A stretch of 63,559 nucleotides of DNA from Riemerella anatipestifer (GCF_009663465.1 NZ_QXHU01000002.1:270028-333586), one strand, 5' to 3'; shown: positions 19,287-28,598, counted from the first letter of the stretch. Translations and numbers: made by a program. Notes: generated by a model not told the origin, from the letters alone.

Positions 19287-19307
19287 TACTAAGTGAAGTT
19301 TAACACG

Positions 19308-19315
19308 CAAAAATA
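19308..19315 (-). promoter_or_regulatory. -7 element of ccoI
   Basis: TATTTTTG on the minus strand, about 22 bases before ATG 19286. The CTGAT-N4-ATCAG palindrome at 19359-19372 is centred about 60 bases upstream of the predicted start site. Confidence 0.55.
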
Positions 19316-19326
19316 TAATAAAAAAC

Positions 19327-19358
19327 TTGGCTATACATATTAAAAAGTAGTATTTTTG
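19327..19358 (+). promoter_or_regulatory. Promoter of the Crp/Fnr-family gene
   Basis: TTG (19327-19329), 21 bases, then TATTTTTG (19351-19358). Confidence 0.6.
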
Positions 19359-19372
19359 CTGATAAATATCAG
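19359..19372. promoter_or_regulatory. Fnr-type palindrome CTGAT-N4-ATCAG
   Basis: CTGATAAATATCAG lies directly after the -7 element, over the predicted start of transcription of the fnr-like gene, which suggests autorepression. It is upstream of the divergent ccoI promoter. Confidence 0.55.
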
Positions 19373-19376
19373 TTAA

Positions 19377-20090
19377 ATGTCGTTTGAAAAACAGTTAGAA
19401 ATCGAAAAAAAGTTTCAAGAAGTCTTTAGTGAGGCATTCTTTCAGAAGAATCTTAAATCCGAAGATTTTGAGAAGTATACCTCAAGTAAGCAAGTTTTAA
19501 AGTATGATAAGGGAGATGTGCTTTTTGACGATGGGGAGCTACCTAAAGGAGTCTATTTTATAGAGAAAGGTACAGCAAAGCTCTCAAAATCTGGAGTGTA
19601 TGGTAAAGATCATATCCTAAGAATAGTAAAAGAGGGAGATATATTAGGGTACCGTTCGTTGCTTTGTAACGAGAACTTTCAGGCTAGAGCAGAGGCAATG
19701 ACGGAGCTAGAAACTACTTTTGTGCCTTCTGATATTTTTATGCAATTGCTTGAGGCAAATTCTAGATTGTCTTTTGCTATGATGCAAAAGATAGCTTTTG
19801 AGTTGGGAGAATCGTCTAATACCATTACTTTTTTAGCTCAAAAAACAGTTAGAGAAAGGTTGGCCGAAATTTTACTTTTACTAGAGCTAAAGTTAGGTAC
19901 AGACCCAGAGGGCTTTATTAAAATATGTCTTACTAGGGAGGAGGTTGCTAATCTTATAGGTACAGCAACAGAGAGTGCTATTAGGCTTATTTCTGAGTTT
20001 AAAAATGATGGACTTATCGAAGTGGAAGGTAGAAATATCAAGATAAAAGACCACGATAAGTTGAAGAAAGTGGGGCATGTGGTTTTATAA
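19377..20090 (+). CDS. Crp/Fnr family transcriptional regulator
   Basis: 237 residues. Cyclic-nucleotide-binding-like beta-barrel at about 35-140 ([23 protein letters not shown]) and C-terminal winged HTH ([24 protein letters not shown]). Only two Cys are present (in LLCNE and KICLT), so the four-Cys oxygen-sensing cluster of classical FNR is missing. Position between ccoI and panB and the palindromes at both cco promoters suggest that it controls the oxidase genes. The ATG at 19377 comes only about 15 bases after the predicted start of transcription. Confidence 0.88.
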   Translation: MSFEKQLEIEKKFQEVFSEAFFQKNLKSEDFEKYTSSKQVLKYDKGDVLFDDGELPKGVYFIEKGTAKLSKSGVYGKDHILRIVKEGDILGYRSLLCNENFQARAEAMTELETTFVPSDIFMQLLEANSRLSFAMMQKIAFELGESSNTITFLAQKTVRERLAEILLLLELKLGTDPEGFIKICLTREEVANLIGTATESAIRLISEFKNDGLIEVEGRNIKIKDHDKLKKVGHVVL

Positions 20091-20107
20091 TTTTTAGAGA
20101 TAAAGAT

Positions 20108-20923
20108 ATGTCTGTACATTCTGAAATAAAAAAGGTAACTGTTGAGACCTTGCGAAAAATGAAATTTAGCAAGGAAAAAATTACGATGCTTACGGCATAT
20201 GATTTCACTACTGCAAAAATGGTAGATGCTGGAGGGGTAGATGCTATTCTAGTCGGAGACTCTGCAGCTAATGTAATGGCTGGATATGAAACCACATTGC
20301 CAATTACTTTAGACCATATGATATATCACGCACAATCGGTGGTTCGTGGGGTAGAAAGAGCTTTGGTAGTGGTGGATTTGCCATTTGGAACTTATCAAAG
20401 CAATCCTAAGAAAGCCTTAGAATCTGCGGTGAGAATTATGAAAGAGTCAGAAGCTCACGCTGTAAAATTAGAAGGAGGAGCAGAAGTTTCAGACGCGATA
20501 AAAAATATCATCAATGCAGGTATTCCTGTAATGGGACATTTGGGGCTTACACCACAATCAATCAATCAATTTGGAACTTACAAGGTAAGAGCAAAAGAAG
20601 AAGCTGAAGCTGAAAAGCTAGTTAAAGATGCTCAGCTGTTAGAAGAATTGGGCTGTTTTGCCGTTGTCTTAGAAAAAATACCGTCCGAGTTAGCTAAAAA
20701 AGTAACCGAAAGTATCTCTATTCCTACTATTGGAATAGGAGCAGGTGTTAATTGCGATGGGCAAGTTCTGGTTTATCAGGATATGGTAGGTATGAATCAG
20801 GGGTTTTCTCCTAAATTTTTGAGACGCTATTTGGAGCTTTATTCAGAAATTACAGGAGCGGTGTCTCAGTATGTTAAAGATATAAAAACATTAGACTTTC
20901 CTAATGAGTCGGAAAGCTATTAA
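20108..20923 (+). CDS. panB: 3-methyl-2-oxobutanoate hydroxymethyltransferase
   Basis: 271 residues. Makes ketopantoate from 2-oxoisovalerate and methylene-THF, the first committed step of pantothenate (CoA) synthesis. Conserved blocks: [62 protein letters not shown], and [20 protein letters not shown]. Full length. Starts 17 bases after the regulator, so probably co-transcribed with it and with the two following genes. Confidence 0.96.
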   Translation: MSVHSEIKKVTVETLRKMKFSKEKITMLTAYDFTTAKMVDAGGVDAILVGDSAANVMAGYETTLPITLDHMIYHAQSVVRGVERALVVVDLPFGTYQSNPKKALESAVRIMKESEAHAVKLEGGAEVSDAIKNIINAGIPVMGHLGLTPQSINQFGTYKVRAKEEAEAEKLVKDAQLLEELGCFAVVLEKIPSELAKKVTESISIPTIGIGAGVNCDGQVLVYQDMVGMNQGFSPKFLRRYLELYSEITGAVSQYVKDIKTLDFPNESESY

Positions 20924-20932
20924 AATTTAGTT

Positions 20933-21244
20933 ATGGACAAAAGAACTTTACAGAGCATTGTTTCTGTTGCAGCGATATTGTGTATTGTAGTGGGTTGGGT
21001 TAATCCTTTTTCTCCAGAGATTAACTATACTATTTCTAGACAAGTATTTTACATCCTTGTTGGAGGAAGTTTTATTCTTATGGGAGGAATGTTGCCTAAT
21101 AAAAGAAACACCTATCTAATGTATCTAGCAGCTGGGCTTTGTATTGTGGGGGCTTTTTTACCTATGGGTTCTTCTTTTGAGGTTATTAAAACCGCGGGTT
21201 TACTTCTTGGGGTGGTTATTTCGTTTGTTGGTCGTAGAGGTTAA
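20933..21244 (+). CDS. Small membrane protein, unknown function
   Basis: 103 residues with about four hydrophobic segments (6-25, 36-56, 62-80, 84-100) and a basic end GRRG. No family recognised. Sits between panB (9 bases) and the RluA-type gene (9 bases) in one reading direction. Confidence 0.65.
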   Translation: MDKRTLQSIVSVAAILCIVVGWVNPFSPEINYTISRQVFYILVGGSFILMGGMLPNKRNTYLMYLAAGLCIVGAFLPMGSSFEVIKTAGLLLGVVISFVGRRG

Positions 21245-21253
21245 TGATTATTT

Positions 21254-21946
21254 ATGATTCAAGAACAAATTCTTTATGAGGATAATCATCTGCTGGTCAT
21301 AAATAAGAAGGCGGGGCAATTAGTACAAGGAGATAAAACAGGTGATGCCTCGCTACTAGAACTGATAAAAGATTTTATAAAGTCACGAGATAATAAGCCA
21401 GGTAATGTTTTTTTAGGGCTGGTGCATAGGATAGACCGCCCAACATCTGGGTTGGTAATTTATGCTAAAACATCTAAAGCGCTTACGAGACTTACCCAAA
21501 TGATTAAAAATAGAGAAATAAAAAAAACTTATTGGGCGATAGTTCCTAAAGAAATGATTTCTCCTTCTCAAAAATTGGTTCATTATCTCAAAAAGAATGA
21601 AAAAAATAATAAGGCGATAGTTTTTACTAAACCCACGGAAGGTGCTAAACAAGCTATTTTATCCTATAATTTAATATTTAGTTTAGATAATTACTTACTC
21701 TTAGAGATCGATTTAGAAACTGGTCGCCATCACCAAATCAGGGCTCAGTTGTCTAAGATAGGAGTTCCTATAAAAGGGGATTTAAAATATGGAGCCTCTC
21801 GTTCTAATTCAGATGGAGGAATTTCTCTTCACGCGAGAAGGTTAGAGTTTATTCACCCTGTATCCAAAGAAAAAATAACCATTGTAGCTCCTGTGCCATC
21901 TCAAGATTCTGTTTGGCGAGTGTGTGAGGAAGGAATTGTACAGTAA
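21254..21946 (+). CDS. RluA-family RNA pseudouridine synthase
   Basis: 230 residues. Converts uridine to pseudouridine in rRNA or tRNA. The catalytic motif GLVHRIDRPTSGLVIYAKT contains the active-site Asp; TGRHHQIRAQL and ISLHARRLEFIHP are further RluA landmarks. No S4 domain, so it is a short RluA type; the target base cannot be told. Ends 2 bases from the convergent PorV-like gene. Confidence 0.93.
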   Translation: MIQEQILYEDNHLLVINKKAGQLVQGDKTGDASLLELIKDFIKSRDNKPGNVFLGLVHRIDRPTSGLVIYAKTSKALTRLTQMIKNREIKKTYWAIVPKEMISPSQKLVHYLKKNEKNNKAIVFTKPTEGAKQAILSYNLIFSLDNYLLLEIDLETGRHHQIRAQLSKIGVPIKGDLKYGASRSNSDGGISLHARRLEFIHPVSKEKITIVAPVPSQDSVWRVCEEGIVQ

Positions 21947-21947
21947 T

Positions 21948-23033
21948 TTATTTTCTAAAATTAGTCATATCTAACTTTAGGGAGAAAAAATTAGAATAGA
22001 AATGGCTCCCTCCAATGCCAGAATTGGTAATGGCATAATCTAAAGTTAAGCCTTTATAGCGAATACCCACACCTGCACTTGGTTGAAATGATAATTGTCT
22101 TTTTTGACTTTCAAGGTCTGTGATATTTTGAAATCGGTTAACGCCTAATCTCACAAAAATCATTTTTTGAAAAGAAAGTTCACCTCCTAGATAAGGAGTA
22201 ATACTAGCAAAGTCAGTAGAAATAAGTGCTGCAGTTCTTGTAAAATCAATATTAAGACCTGTCTCTGGAAGAAAGTCAAAATCACGATTGAGTTCAAAGT
22301 TTTTGCTGACTCCCAAGTTTAACTTCGGCATTGATAGTTCCATTTTGTTTTTAGGTGCAGGGTTGAATTCTTCTCCATTAACCACGGTAGAAAGTTCTTT
22401 TTCGTTTATGGACCAAAAATTAACGGTAGTGGTAGCATCTCTAAGCATCACACCGTAATTCCACCCTTTGTCCGAATGATAGATAGCTCCTATATCAAAC
22501 CCAAATCCAAATCCGTTAGCAAATTTCCCTACATTTCTATAAACCAGTTTAGCATTAACACCAACATCTAATTTGTGGTTTAGATGAAAAGCATAGGAGA
22601 GTAAGGCTGCATAATCGGCTTGAGAAAATTTTGTAATTCTATCATAATCTATATTGCCTTCGCCGTCTATCATTTGAGTAGTGTTGAGGATGTTATCTAC
22701 GCCTAACCTTACTAAAGAGAATGCAAAAACACCTTTATTGTAATCCAAAGGCTTTGCAAATGCTATATAATCATATTTAGCAATACTTTCGAAATATTCG
22801 GCGTGCATAGCAGAGGCTTGCCAATCGTTTTCAATTTTTACTAATCCAGCAGGGTTCCACATTGGAGAATAAACATCATCTTGGTTTGAAATAACAGCAC
22901 CTCCCATGGCGAGACCTCTAGCACCAGCCCCAATGTTTAAAAATTCATTAGAATATTTCCTAGCGATTTGGGCGATATTTAGATTGAAAATTAGTAGTGA
23001 TATTAGGCTGATAGTTTTAAATAAAATCTTCAT
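21948..23033 (-). CDS. PorV/PorQ family outer-membrane protein (type IX secretion)
   Basis: 361 residues. Signal peptide to about residue 21 (LNIAQIARKYSNEFLNIGAGARGLAMGGA). That mature N-terminus, followed by DDVYSPMWNPAGLV, is typical of PorV-type 14-strand barrels of the FadL superfamily. It most resembles the second PorV-like protein of flavobacteria. A role in type IX secretion is inferred from family; a fatty-acid channel is the alternative. It ends YSNFFSLKLDMTNFRK, typical of a last barrel strand. Confidence 0.8.
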   Translation of the reverse strand: MKILFKTISLISLLIFNLNIAQIARKYSNEFLNIGAGARGLAMGGAVISNQDDVYSPMWNPAGLVKIENDWQASAMHAEYFESIAKYDYIAFAKPLDYNKGVFAFSLVRLGVDNILNTTQMIDGEGNIDYDRITKFSQADYAALLSYAFHLNHKLDVGVNAKLVYRNVGKFANGFGFGFDIGAIYHSDKGWNYGVMLRDATTTVNFWSINEKELSTVVNGEEFNPAPKNKMELSMPKLNLGVSKNFELNRDFDFLPETGLNIDFTRTAALISTDFASITPYLGGELSFQKMIFVRLGVNRFQNITDLESQKRQLSFQPSAGVGIRYKGLTLDYAITNSGIGGSHFYSNFFSLKLDMTNFRK

Positions 23034-23036
23034 ATA

Positions 23037-23927
23037 TTATTTTAATGACTTGGTTTTAATTTTTTTTCGTTTTGCTTTTATAATACCATTGGCAATTATA
23101 GAAAGAATCATAATCCCTGCTCCTACATAAAACATAGGGTTCATATGTTCGGATTCGCCGAAAATAAGATAGGCTAAAATAATTCCATACACAGGTTCTA
23201 AATTTACAGTTAGTATAAGTGTGAATGGCGAAATCACTTTCATTAAGCTGGTGGATTCTATCATAGGATATGCGGTGAAGCCAATAGCGAGAATTAGTAC
23301 TAGCAGAGCATCTTTAATTCCTACCACGTATATATTATCAAGAGTTCCATTGATACCTAATATAACACTTACGAGAAGCCAACCACCTATCATTTCATAA
23401 AAAATAATATGACTAGCAGAGGTTGTTTGTGATAATTTCCCATTGAGAATAGAAAAAATAGTTCCTAGTAAGGCGCAGGTAGCTCCGTAGATGATACCCT
23501 CTACATATCTAAATTCTGTTTTAAAAATAAGTCCCATTCCTCCTAGTATCACAATACCTATGGCAACTTCCGTCCAGTCTAATTTTCTTTTATAGACGAT
23601 AGGTTCTATTATAGAAGCAAAAATAGTAGAAAGAGCTACGCAACTAAGGGCAATGGATACATTGGAAACCTTGATAGATTCAAAGAAAAAAAGCCAATGA
23701 AGTCCCATGATAATACCAATACCTAGTAGCTGTAATAGGCGTGTAGATGAGAGTTTAATGCTTTTTCTCCTAATAAACCTCAAGAATACAAATAGTACTA
23801 AAGCGGTAAGTCCCATTCGATAGAAAACGAGAGAGTAGGTGTCCAGACTAATCATTTTTCCAAGAATAGCCGTAAATCCCCACATAAATACAATAAGGTG
23901 TAATCTAAAGGTTGTATTATTCCACAT
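23037..23927 (-). CDS. EamA/DMT family transporter
   Basis: About 296 residues with ten membrane spans in two EamA repeats (first about 5-140, second about 150-285); conserved GLHWLFFFESIKVSNVSIA and LEPVYGIILAYLIFGE. Exports small metabolites; the substrate cannot be read from sequence. I chose ATG 23927; an in-frame TTG at 23951 is less likely. The basic tail KAKRKKIKTKSLK is cytoplasmic. Starts 3 bases upstream of the PorV-like gene, so possibly co-transcribed. Confidence 0.85.
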   Translation of the reverse strand: MWNNTTFRLHLIVFMWGFTAILGKMISLDTYSLVFYRMGLTALVLFVFLRFIRRKSIKLSSTRLLQLLGIGIIMGLHWLFFFESIKVSNVSIALSCVALSTIFASIIEPIVYKRKLDWTEVAIGIVILGGMGLIFKTEFRYVEGIIYGATCALLGTIFSILNGKLSQTTSASHIIFYEMIGGWLLVSVILGINGTLDNIYVVGIKDALLVLILAIGFTAYPMIESTSLMKVISPFTLILTVNLEPVYGIILAYLIFGESEHMNPMFYVGAGIMILSIIANGIIKAKRKKIKTKSLK

Positions 23928-24006
23928 TTTTAATCTTAAATTAAACTGCAAAGAACGAAAATAAATGCTGAAACATCAATTTTTTAGGTAAAAAAATAGG
24001 CTAAAT

Positions 24007-24037
24007 TTGGAATATAAAAATTAAAACCTTACTTTTG
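24007..24037 (+). promoter_or_regulatory. Promoter of rpsU
   Basis: TTG (24007-24009), 20 bases, then TACTTTTG (24030-24037). A full match to the Bacteroidota consensus. Confidence 0.7.
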
Positions 24038-24060
24038 CACCCGAAAATGAGATGTAAACT

Positions 24061-24258
24061 ATGCTAATAATTCCAGTAAAAGATGGAGAAGCCATCGACA
24101 GAGCGCTGAAAAAATACAAAAGGAAATTTGACAAGACTGGTGTTGTACGTGCTTTAAGAGCAAGACAACAGTATGTTAAACCTTCTGTACTTAGAAGACA
24201 GCAGATTTTAAGAGCGGCTCACAAGCAAAGAGCTTTAAGCAAAGAGGAACAAGCATAA
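24061..24258 (+). CDS. rpsU: 30S ribosomal protein S21
   Basis: 65 residues. MLIIPVKDGEAIDRALKKYKRKFDKTG, then a basic helix with RRQQILRAAHKQR: normal S21. Own promoter and terminator. S21 in Bacteroidota has been reported to bind the anti-Shine-Dalgarno end of 16S rRNA, which fits the near absence of SD sequences in this window. Confidence 0.96.
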   Translation: MLIIPVKDGEAIDRALKKYKRKFDKTGVVRALRARQQYVKPSVLRRQQILRAAHKQRALSKEEQA

Positions 24259-24284
24259 AGGTTTCCTACTTAAGGTTTAAGTCT

Positions 24285-24327
24285 AAAAATCACTTCCTAA
24301 TTTCTTAAATTAAGAAGTGATTTTTTT
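24285..24327 (+). terminator. Terminator after rpsU
   Basis: AAATCACTTC pairs with GAAGTGATTT and is followed by seven T. Confidence 0.8.
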
Positions 24328-24353
24328 ATATATTTGATAGATGTTTTTTTAGT

Positions 24354-25229
24354 ATGATTGAAAAATTTTTAGATTATATTAGAATTGAGAAAAGATACTC
24401 ATTACACACACTTGCTAGTTATGGTAGAGATTTGCAGGATTTTTCTGATTTTGTGAAAGAAACTGAAGGGGCAGATACTTTGCTAGGTGTAGATAAAAAA
24501 ATAATAAGAAATTTTGTGGTCTATCTTAGTGAAAACAACCTAAGTAAGCGAACCATCAATAGGAAATTATCTACGTTAAGGAGCTTTTATGTTTATCTTG
24601 TTAAGCTAGAAATAATTTCCGCATCTCCTATGGAAACGGTATCTTCTTTAAAATTTTATGGAGAAAAGCAAATTCCTTTTTCTCAAAAGGAAATGGAAAA
24701 TTTGCAAAATCTCTTAAACGAAGAAAAGTTATTACTAAATAAACTTATTATAGAATTACTTTATCAAACAGGAATGCGTAAGTCAGAGTTGTGTGGGCTT
24801 ACGTTGAAAGATGTGGATTTTACTCAAAATATTATAAAAGTTGTGGGCAAGGGTAATAAAATGAGGAATATACCTATTTCAGAAGATCTGAAAAAAGAAC
24901 TAAAACGGTATCTTGTGAAAGAAAGAAAGCCTAAAGAAGAGAATGTGGATTGTTTTTTTGTTCGAGAAAGTGGTCAAAAACTAACGGGGAAATTTGTGTA
25001 TTCTGTGGTAAATGACTATCTTAGTGTTGTAACTTCCAAAAAAAAGAAAAGTCCTCATATGCTAAGGCATAGTTTTGCGACACATGTTTTGGAAAATGGT
25101 GCAGAAATTGCTCAAGTTAAAGAAATTTTAGGACATGCGAGTTTGGCATCTACCCAGGTATATACATCAGCAGATGTTAATAAGTTGAAGAAGGTACTTA
25201 ACGCGTTTCATCCTAGAGGGAAAAAATAG
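24354..25229 (+). CDS. xerC: Tyrosine recombinase XerC/XerD-like
   Basis: 291 residues, the usual Xer length. N-terminal SAM-like DNA-binding domain (IEKRYSLHTLASYGRDLQDF) and catalytic domain with the Arg in TGMRKSELCGL, HMLRHSFATHVLENG (His and Arg), LGHASLASTQVYTSAD (His and the Tyr nucleophile). Resolves chromosome dimers at dif. It lies among housekeeping genes between rpsU and HPF and shows no sign of being a phage integrase. XerC versus XerD is not decided by sequence alone. Confidence 0.88.
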   Translation: MIEKFLDYIRIEKRYSLHTLASYGRDLQDFSDFVKETEGADTLLGVDKKIIRNFVVYLSENNLSKRTINRKLSTLRSFYVYLVKLEIISASPMETVSSLKFYGEKQIPFSQKEMENLQNLLNEEKLLLNKLIIELLYQTGMRKSELCGLTLKDVDFTQNIIKVVGKGNKMRNIPISEDLKKELKRYLVKERKPKEENVDCFFVRESGQKLTGKFVYSVVNDYLSVVTSKKKKSPHMLRHSFATHVLENGAEIAQVKEILGHASLASTQVYTSADVNKLKKVLNAFHPRGKK

Positions 25230-25255
25230 AAAAATAACTTTATAAAAATAACTTT

Positions 25256-25546
25256 ATGAAAATTACAGTTCAAGCAATGGGGCTTACACCTCATCAGCCG
25301 TTAGAAGAGTATTTAGATAAAAAATTAAACAAATTAGATACCTTTTATGATAAAATTTTAGAGTGTCAAGTCTTTTTAAAGGTAGAAAATACATCAGAAA
25401 AAGAAAATAAAACAACGGAGATTATTTTGGCTGTGCCAGGAGATGATATTGTGGTAAAGAAGACTTGTGCTACATTTGAAGAAGCAATAGATAAATGTTA
25501 TGATATTGCTAAAAAATTGTTAATCAAGAAGAAAGAGAAAAATTAA
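25256..25546 (+). CDS. raiA: Ribosome hibernation factor, HPF/RaiA short form
   Basis: 96 residues: MKITVQAMGLTPHQPLEEYLDKKLNKLDTFYDKI with beta-alpha-beta pattern and basic C-terminus KKLLIKKKEKN. Short-form HPF/YfiA proteins bind the 30S subunit and silence idle ribosomes. Starts 26 bases after the recombinase gene. Confidence 0.9.
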   Translation: MKITVQAMGLTPHQPLEEYLDKKLNKLDTFYDKILECQVFLKVENTSEKENKTTEIILAVPGDDIVVKKTCATFEEAIDKCYDIAKKLLIKKKEKN

Positions 25547-25576
25547 AATATTTTTTTATTTTTTTTAATAAAATAT

Positions 25577-25608
25577 TTGTGTATTTCAAAAAAAGTGTTG
25601 TATATTTG
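25577..25608 (+). promoter_or_regulatory. Promoter of the tRNA-Thr/Tyr group
   Basis: TTG (25577-25579), 21 bases, TATATTTG (25601-25608). Confidence 0.7.
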
Positions 25609-25654
25609 CAACCGCAAAAGAGAACAGTTGTTTACTTGAAATATACGAATATTT

Positions 25655-25728
25655 GCCTCCATAGCTCAGTTGGCCAGAGCACGTGATTTGTAATCTCGGG
25701 GTCGTGGGTTCGAATCCCTCTGGAGGCT
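25655..25728 (+). tRNA. tRNA-Thr (anticodon TGT)
   Basis: Acceptor arms GCCTCCA / TGGAGGC, anticodon loop ATTTGTAAT with TGT, T-loop GTTCGAATC. The 3' CCA is not encoded. Confidence 0.95.
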
Positions 25729-25741
25729 CATAAAAATTGTT

Positions 25742-25824
25742 GGGGAGATACCAGAGTGGCCAAATGGGACGGACTGTAACTCCGTTGTCGTGAGACTTCG
25801 CAGGTTCGAATCCTGCTCTCCCCA
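25742..25824 (+). tRNA. tRNA-Tyr (anticodon GTA)
   Basis: Acceptor arms GGGGAGA / TCTCCCC, anticodon GTA in CTGTAAC, and a long variable arm, as expected for tRNA-Tyr. Confidence 0.95.
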
Positions 25825-25853
25825 CATTTTTAAAAAAAAAATATTTGAAATAT

Positions 25854-25884
25854 TTGTGAGTTTGAATAAAAGTTTTTAAATTTG
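25854..25884 (+). promoter_or_regulatory. Promoter of tRNA-Gly
   Basis: TTG (25854-25856), 20 bases, TAAATTTG (25877-25884). Confidence 0.6.
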
Positions 25885-25918
25885 CACACCGTTACCAACA
25901 AAGTAATTAGAATTAAAT

Positions 25919-25991
25919 GCGGAAGTAGCTCAGTTGGTAGAGCGTCAGCCTTCCAAGCTGAATGTCGCGGGTTCGACCCCCGTCTTCCGCT
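25919..25991 (+). tRNA. tRNA-Gly (anticodon TCC)
   Basis: Acceptor arms GCGGAAG / CTTCCGC, anticodon TCC in CTTCCAA, T-loop GTTCGACCC. Confidence 0.95.
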
Positions 25992-25996
25992 CTAAG

Positions 25997-26028
25997 AAAT
26001 CACAACCATTTTGGCTTGTGATTTTTTT
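25997..26028 (+). terminator. Terminator between tRNA-Gly and tRNA-Thr
   Basis: AAATCACAA pairs with TTGTGATTT and is followed by a T run. It lies only 6 bases after tRNA-Gly, before a further tRNA, so read-through or processing is needed for the last one. Confidence 0.65.
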
Positions 26029-26032
26029 ATAA

Positions 26033-26104
26033 GCCGATATAGCTCAGCGGTAGAGCGCTTCCTTGGTAAGGAAGAGGTCTCGGGTTCAAGTCCCGATATT
26101 GGCT
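26033..26104 (+). tRNA. tRNA-Thr (anticodon GGT)
   Basis: Acceptor arms GCCGATA / TATTGGC (one G-T pair), anticodon GGT in CTTGGTAAG, T-loop GTTCAAGTC. Confidence 0.95.
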
Positions 26105-26107
26105 CTG

Positions 26108-26134
26108 AATCTCTCAATAATGAGAGATTTTTTT
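26108..26134 (+). terminator. Terminator after the tRNA cluster
   Basis: AATCTCTCA, loop ATAA, TGAGAGATT, then a T run. Confidence 0.8.
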
Positions 26135-26165
26135 GTTTTTATTAGTTTCTCATTGTAGGGTTTAT

Positions 26166-26173
26166 TATTTTTG
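26166..26173 (+). promoter_or_regulatory. -7 element of pyrD
   Basis: TATTTTTG, 25 bases before the ATG. Confidence 0.45.
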
Positions 26174-26197
26174 TAAATCTAATAAATCCTAATAAAA

Positions 26198-27217
26198 ATG
26201 TATAAAACAGTCATTCGTCCGTTATTATTTCGTTTTGACCCAGAAGAGGTTCATCATTTTACCTTTAAGTTTATAAAAACTCTTTTTAAGATACCGTTTA
26301 TTTCTTCTTTAGTGAGTTCTCGCTATGTGATAGAGGATCCTAAATTAGAAAGGGAGGTTTTTGGATTAAAGTTTAAAAACCCTGTGGGGTTAGCGGCTGG
26401 ATTTGATAAGGATGCTAAATTATACAAAGAGCTTTCGTCTTTTGGATTTGGTTTTATAGAAATAGGAACTATTACACCTAAGCCTCAACCCGGGAATGAT
26501 AAACAAAGATTATTTAGATTGAAGGAAGATGAAGCAGTTATAAATAGAATGGGATTCAATAATGGAGGAGTAGATGAGGCAGTAAAAAGATTGAAAAAAA
26601 ATAAGGGAGTACTTATAGGTGGAAACATAGGAAAGAATAAAGTTACCAATAATAATCATGCAGAGAAAGATTATATTATATGTTTCAATGCACTCTATGA
26701 TTATGTAGATTATTTTGTAGTGAATGTTAGCTCTCCTAATACCCCTAATTTAAGAGATTTACAGGAGAAAGAACCACTTACAAAATTATTGAAACTACTT
26801 CAACTAGAAAATCAAAAGAAAATAAAACAGAAACCTATTTTGTTAAAAATAGCTCCAGACCTTACAGATTCCCAACTTTTGGATGTGATTGATATTGTCA
26901 AGACGACAAATACAGCGGGGATTATAGCTACTAATACAACTTTAAGTAGGGAAAACCTGAAGTCAAATTTAAAACCTGAAGTTGGGGGACTGTCTGGTAA
27001 ACCTCTTCGAGAAAGAGCAACGGAGGTAATTAAATTTCTATCAGAAAAAAGCGGAGGTGCTTTCCCTATTATTGGGGTTGGAGGTATTCATTCTGAAGAG
27101 GATGCTTTAGAAAAAATAAAAGCTGGAGCTACCTTGGTGCAGCTTTATACTGGTTTTATATATGAGGGTCCAGCTTTAGTGAAAAAAATAAATAAGAGGA
27201 TTTTATCAGAACTATAG
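26198..27217 (+). CDS. pyrD: Dihydroorotate dehydrogenase (quinone), class 2
   Basis: 339 residues. Fourth step of pyrimidine synthesis: oxidises dihydroorotate and passes electrons to quinone at the inner membrane. N-terminal membrane-docking helices ([23 protein letters not shown]) mark class 2. FMN and substrate motifs: [52 protein letters not shown] (with the catalytic Ser), and [17 protein letters not shown]. Complete and monocistronic by position. Confidence 0.96.
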   Translation: MYKTVIRPLLFRFDPEEVHHFTFKFIKTLFKIPFISSLVSSRYVIEDPKLEREVFGLKFKNPVGLAAGFDKDAKLYKELSSFGFGFIEIGTITPKPQPGNDKQRLFRLKEDEAVINRMGFNNGGVDEAVKRLKKNKGVLIGGNIGKNKVTNNNHAEKDYIICFNALYDYVDYFVVNVSSPNTPNLRDLQEKEPLTKLLKLLQLENQKKIKQKPILLKIAPDLTDSQLLDVIDIVKTTNTAGIIATNTTLSRENLKSNLKPEVGGLSGKPLRERATEVIKFLSEKSGGAFPIIGVGGIHSEEDALEKIKAGATLVQLYTGFIYEGPALVKKINKRILSEL

Positions 27218-27309
27218 AAGTTATATATTTATATGTTTTTTGAAACTTAATTAGATAGTGGGAAAATACATATTAAAATTAGGATGATAAAATTTTAATG
27301 AAAATGTTT

Positions 27310-27336
27310 TTGTTTTCAAAAAAAATACTATATTTG
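27310..27336 (+). promoter_or_regulatory. Promoter of tuf
   Basis: TTG (27310-27312), 16 bases, TATATTTG (27329-27336). Confidence 0.65.
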
Positions 27337-27387
27337 CAGACCGAAAAGGGATAAAATTAAAAATTAGTAAAATTAAATATTAAAATC

Positions 27388-28575
27388 ATGGCAAAGGAAA
27401 CGTTTAATCGTAACAAACCGCACTTAAACATTGGTACTATTGGTCACGTAGACCACGGTAAAACTACCTTGACTGCGGCTATTTCTAAAGTATTAGCAGA
27501 TAAAGGTCTTGCTGAAGTAAAAGATTTCTCTTCTATTGACTCTGCTCCAGAGGAAAAAGAAAGAGGTATTACAATCAATACAGCTCACATTGAGTATGAA
27601 ACTGAAAACAGACACTACGCTCACGTAGACTGTCCTGGTCACGCCGACTATGTTAAGAACATGGTAACTGGTGCTGCACAGATGGACGGTGCTATCTTAG
27701 TAGTAGCTGCTACTGATGGTCCTATGCCACAGACAAGAGAGCACATCTTATTATGTCGTCAGGTAAATGTACCTAGAATTGTAGTGTTTATGAACAAAGT
27801 AGATATGGTTGATGATCCAGAGCTTCTTGAGCTTGTTGAGCTTGAAGTGAGAGATTTACTTTCTACTTACGAGTATGATGGAGATAACTCTCCTGTAATC
27901 CAAGGTTCTGCTTTAGGTGCTCTTAACGGAGAGGCTAAGTGGGTAGCTACTGTAGATGCTTTAATGGAAGCAGTAGACACTTGGATTGAGCAGCCAGTTA
28001 GAGATCAAGATAAACCATTCTTGATGCCAATCGAAGATGTATTCTCTATTACAGGTAGAGGTACAGTAGCAACTGGTAGAATTGAGTCTGGTGTTATCAA
28101 TACTGGTGATCCTGTAGATATCGTAGGTATGGGAGATGAGAAATTAACATCTACTGTAACTGGGGTTGAGATGTTTAGAAAAATCTTAGACAGAGGTGAG
28201 GCTGGTGATAATGTAGGATTACTTTTAAGAGGTATCGAAAAAACAGATATCAAGAGAGGTATGGTTATCGCTAAACAAGGTTCTGTAACTCCGCACAAAA
28301 AATTCAAAGCAGAGGTTTATATCCTTTCTAAAGAAGAAGGTGGTCGTCACACTCCTTTCCATAACAAATATCGTCCTCAGTTCTATGTAAGAACTACAGA
28401 CGTTACGGGTGAGATTTTCTTACCAGAAGGAGTAGAGATGGTAATGCCTGGTGATAACTTAACTATTACTGTAGAATTATTACAACCAATCGCTCTTAAC
28501 GTAGGTCTTAGATTTGCAATTAGAGAGGGTGGTAGAACTGTAGGTGCTGGTCAGGTAACTGAAATCTTAGACTAA
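27388..28575 (+). CDS. tuf: Elongation factor Tu
   Basis: 395 residues. GTPase that brings aminoacyl-tRNA to the ribosome. G motifs GHVDHGKTT, the switch [30 protein letters not shown] and GSAL are all intact; domains 2 and 3 follow. The terminator after it carries the tuf transcript to an end before tRNA-Trp. The codon choice is strongly biased to pyrimidine-ending codons compared with neighbours, as expected for high expression. Confidence 0.98.
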   Translation: MAKETFNRNKPHLNIGTIGHVDHGKTTLTAAISKVLADKGLAEVKDFSSIDSAPEEKERGITINTAHIEYETENRHYAHVDCPGHADYVKNMVTGAAQMDGAILVVAATDGPMPQTREHILLCRQVNVPRIVVFMNKVDMVDDPELLELVELEVRDLLSTYEYDGDNSPVIQGSALGALNGEAKWVATVDALMEAVDTWIEQPVRDQDKPFLMPIEDVFSITGRGTVATGRIESGVINTGDPVDIVGMGDEKLTSTVTGVEMFRKILDRGEAGDNVGLLLRGIEKTDIKRGMVIAKQGSVTPHKKFKAEVYILSKEEGGRHTPFHNKYRPQFYVRTTDVTGEIFLPEGVEMVMPGDNLTITVELLQPIALNVGLRFAIREGGRTVGAGQVTEILD

Positions 28576-28598
28576 TCCTAGTTCTAAAACAATAAATA

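Noticed and set aside
24354-25229. Xer-type recombinase as prophage or integron integrase
   Set aside because: Normal Xer length and a housekeeping neighbourhood; no mobile genes adjoin it.
25586-25825. Minus-strand reading frame of 79 codons across the Thr/Tyr tRNAs
   Set aside because: It is the antisense of two tRNA genes; such GFEPAK-type translations are a well known tRNA artefact.
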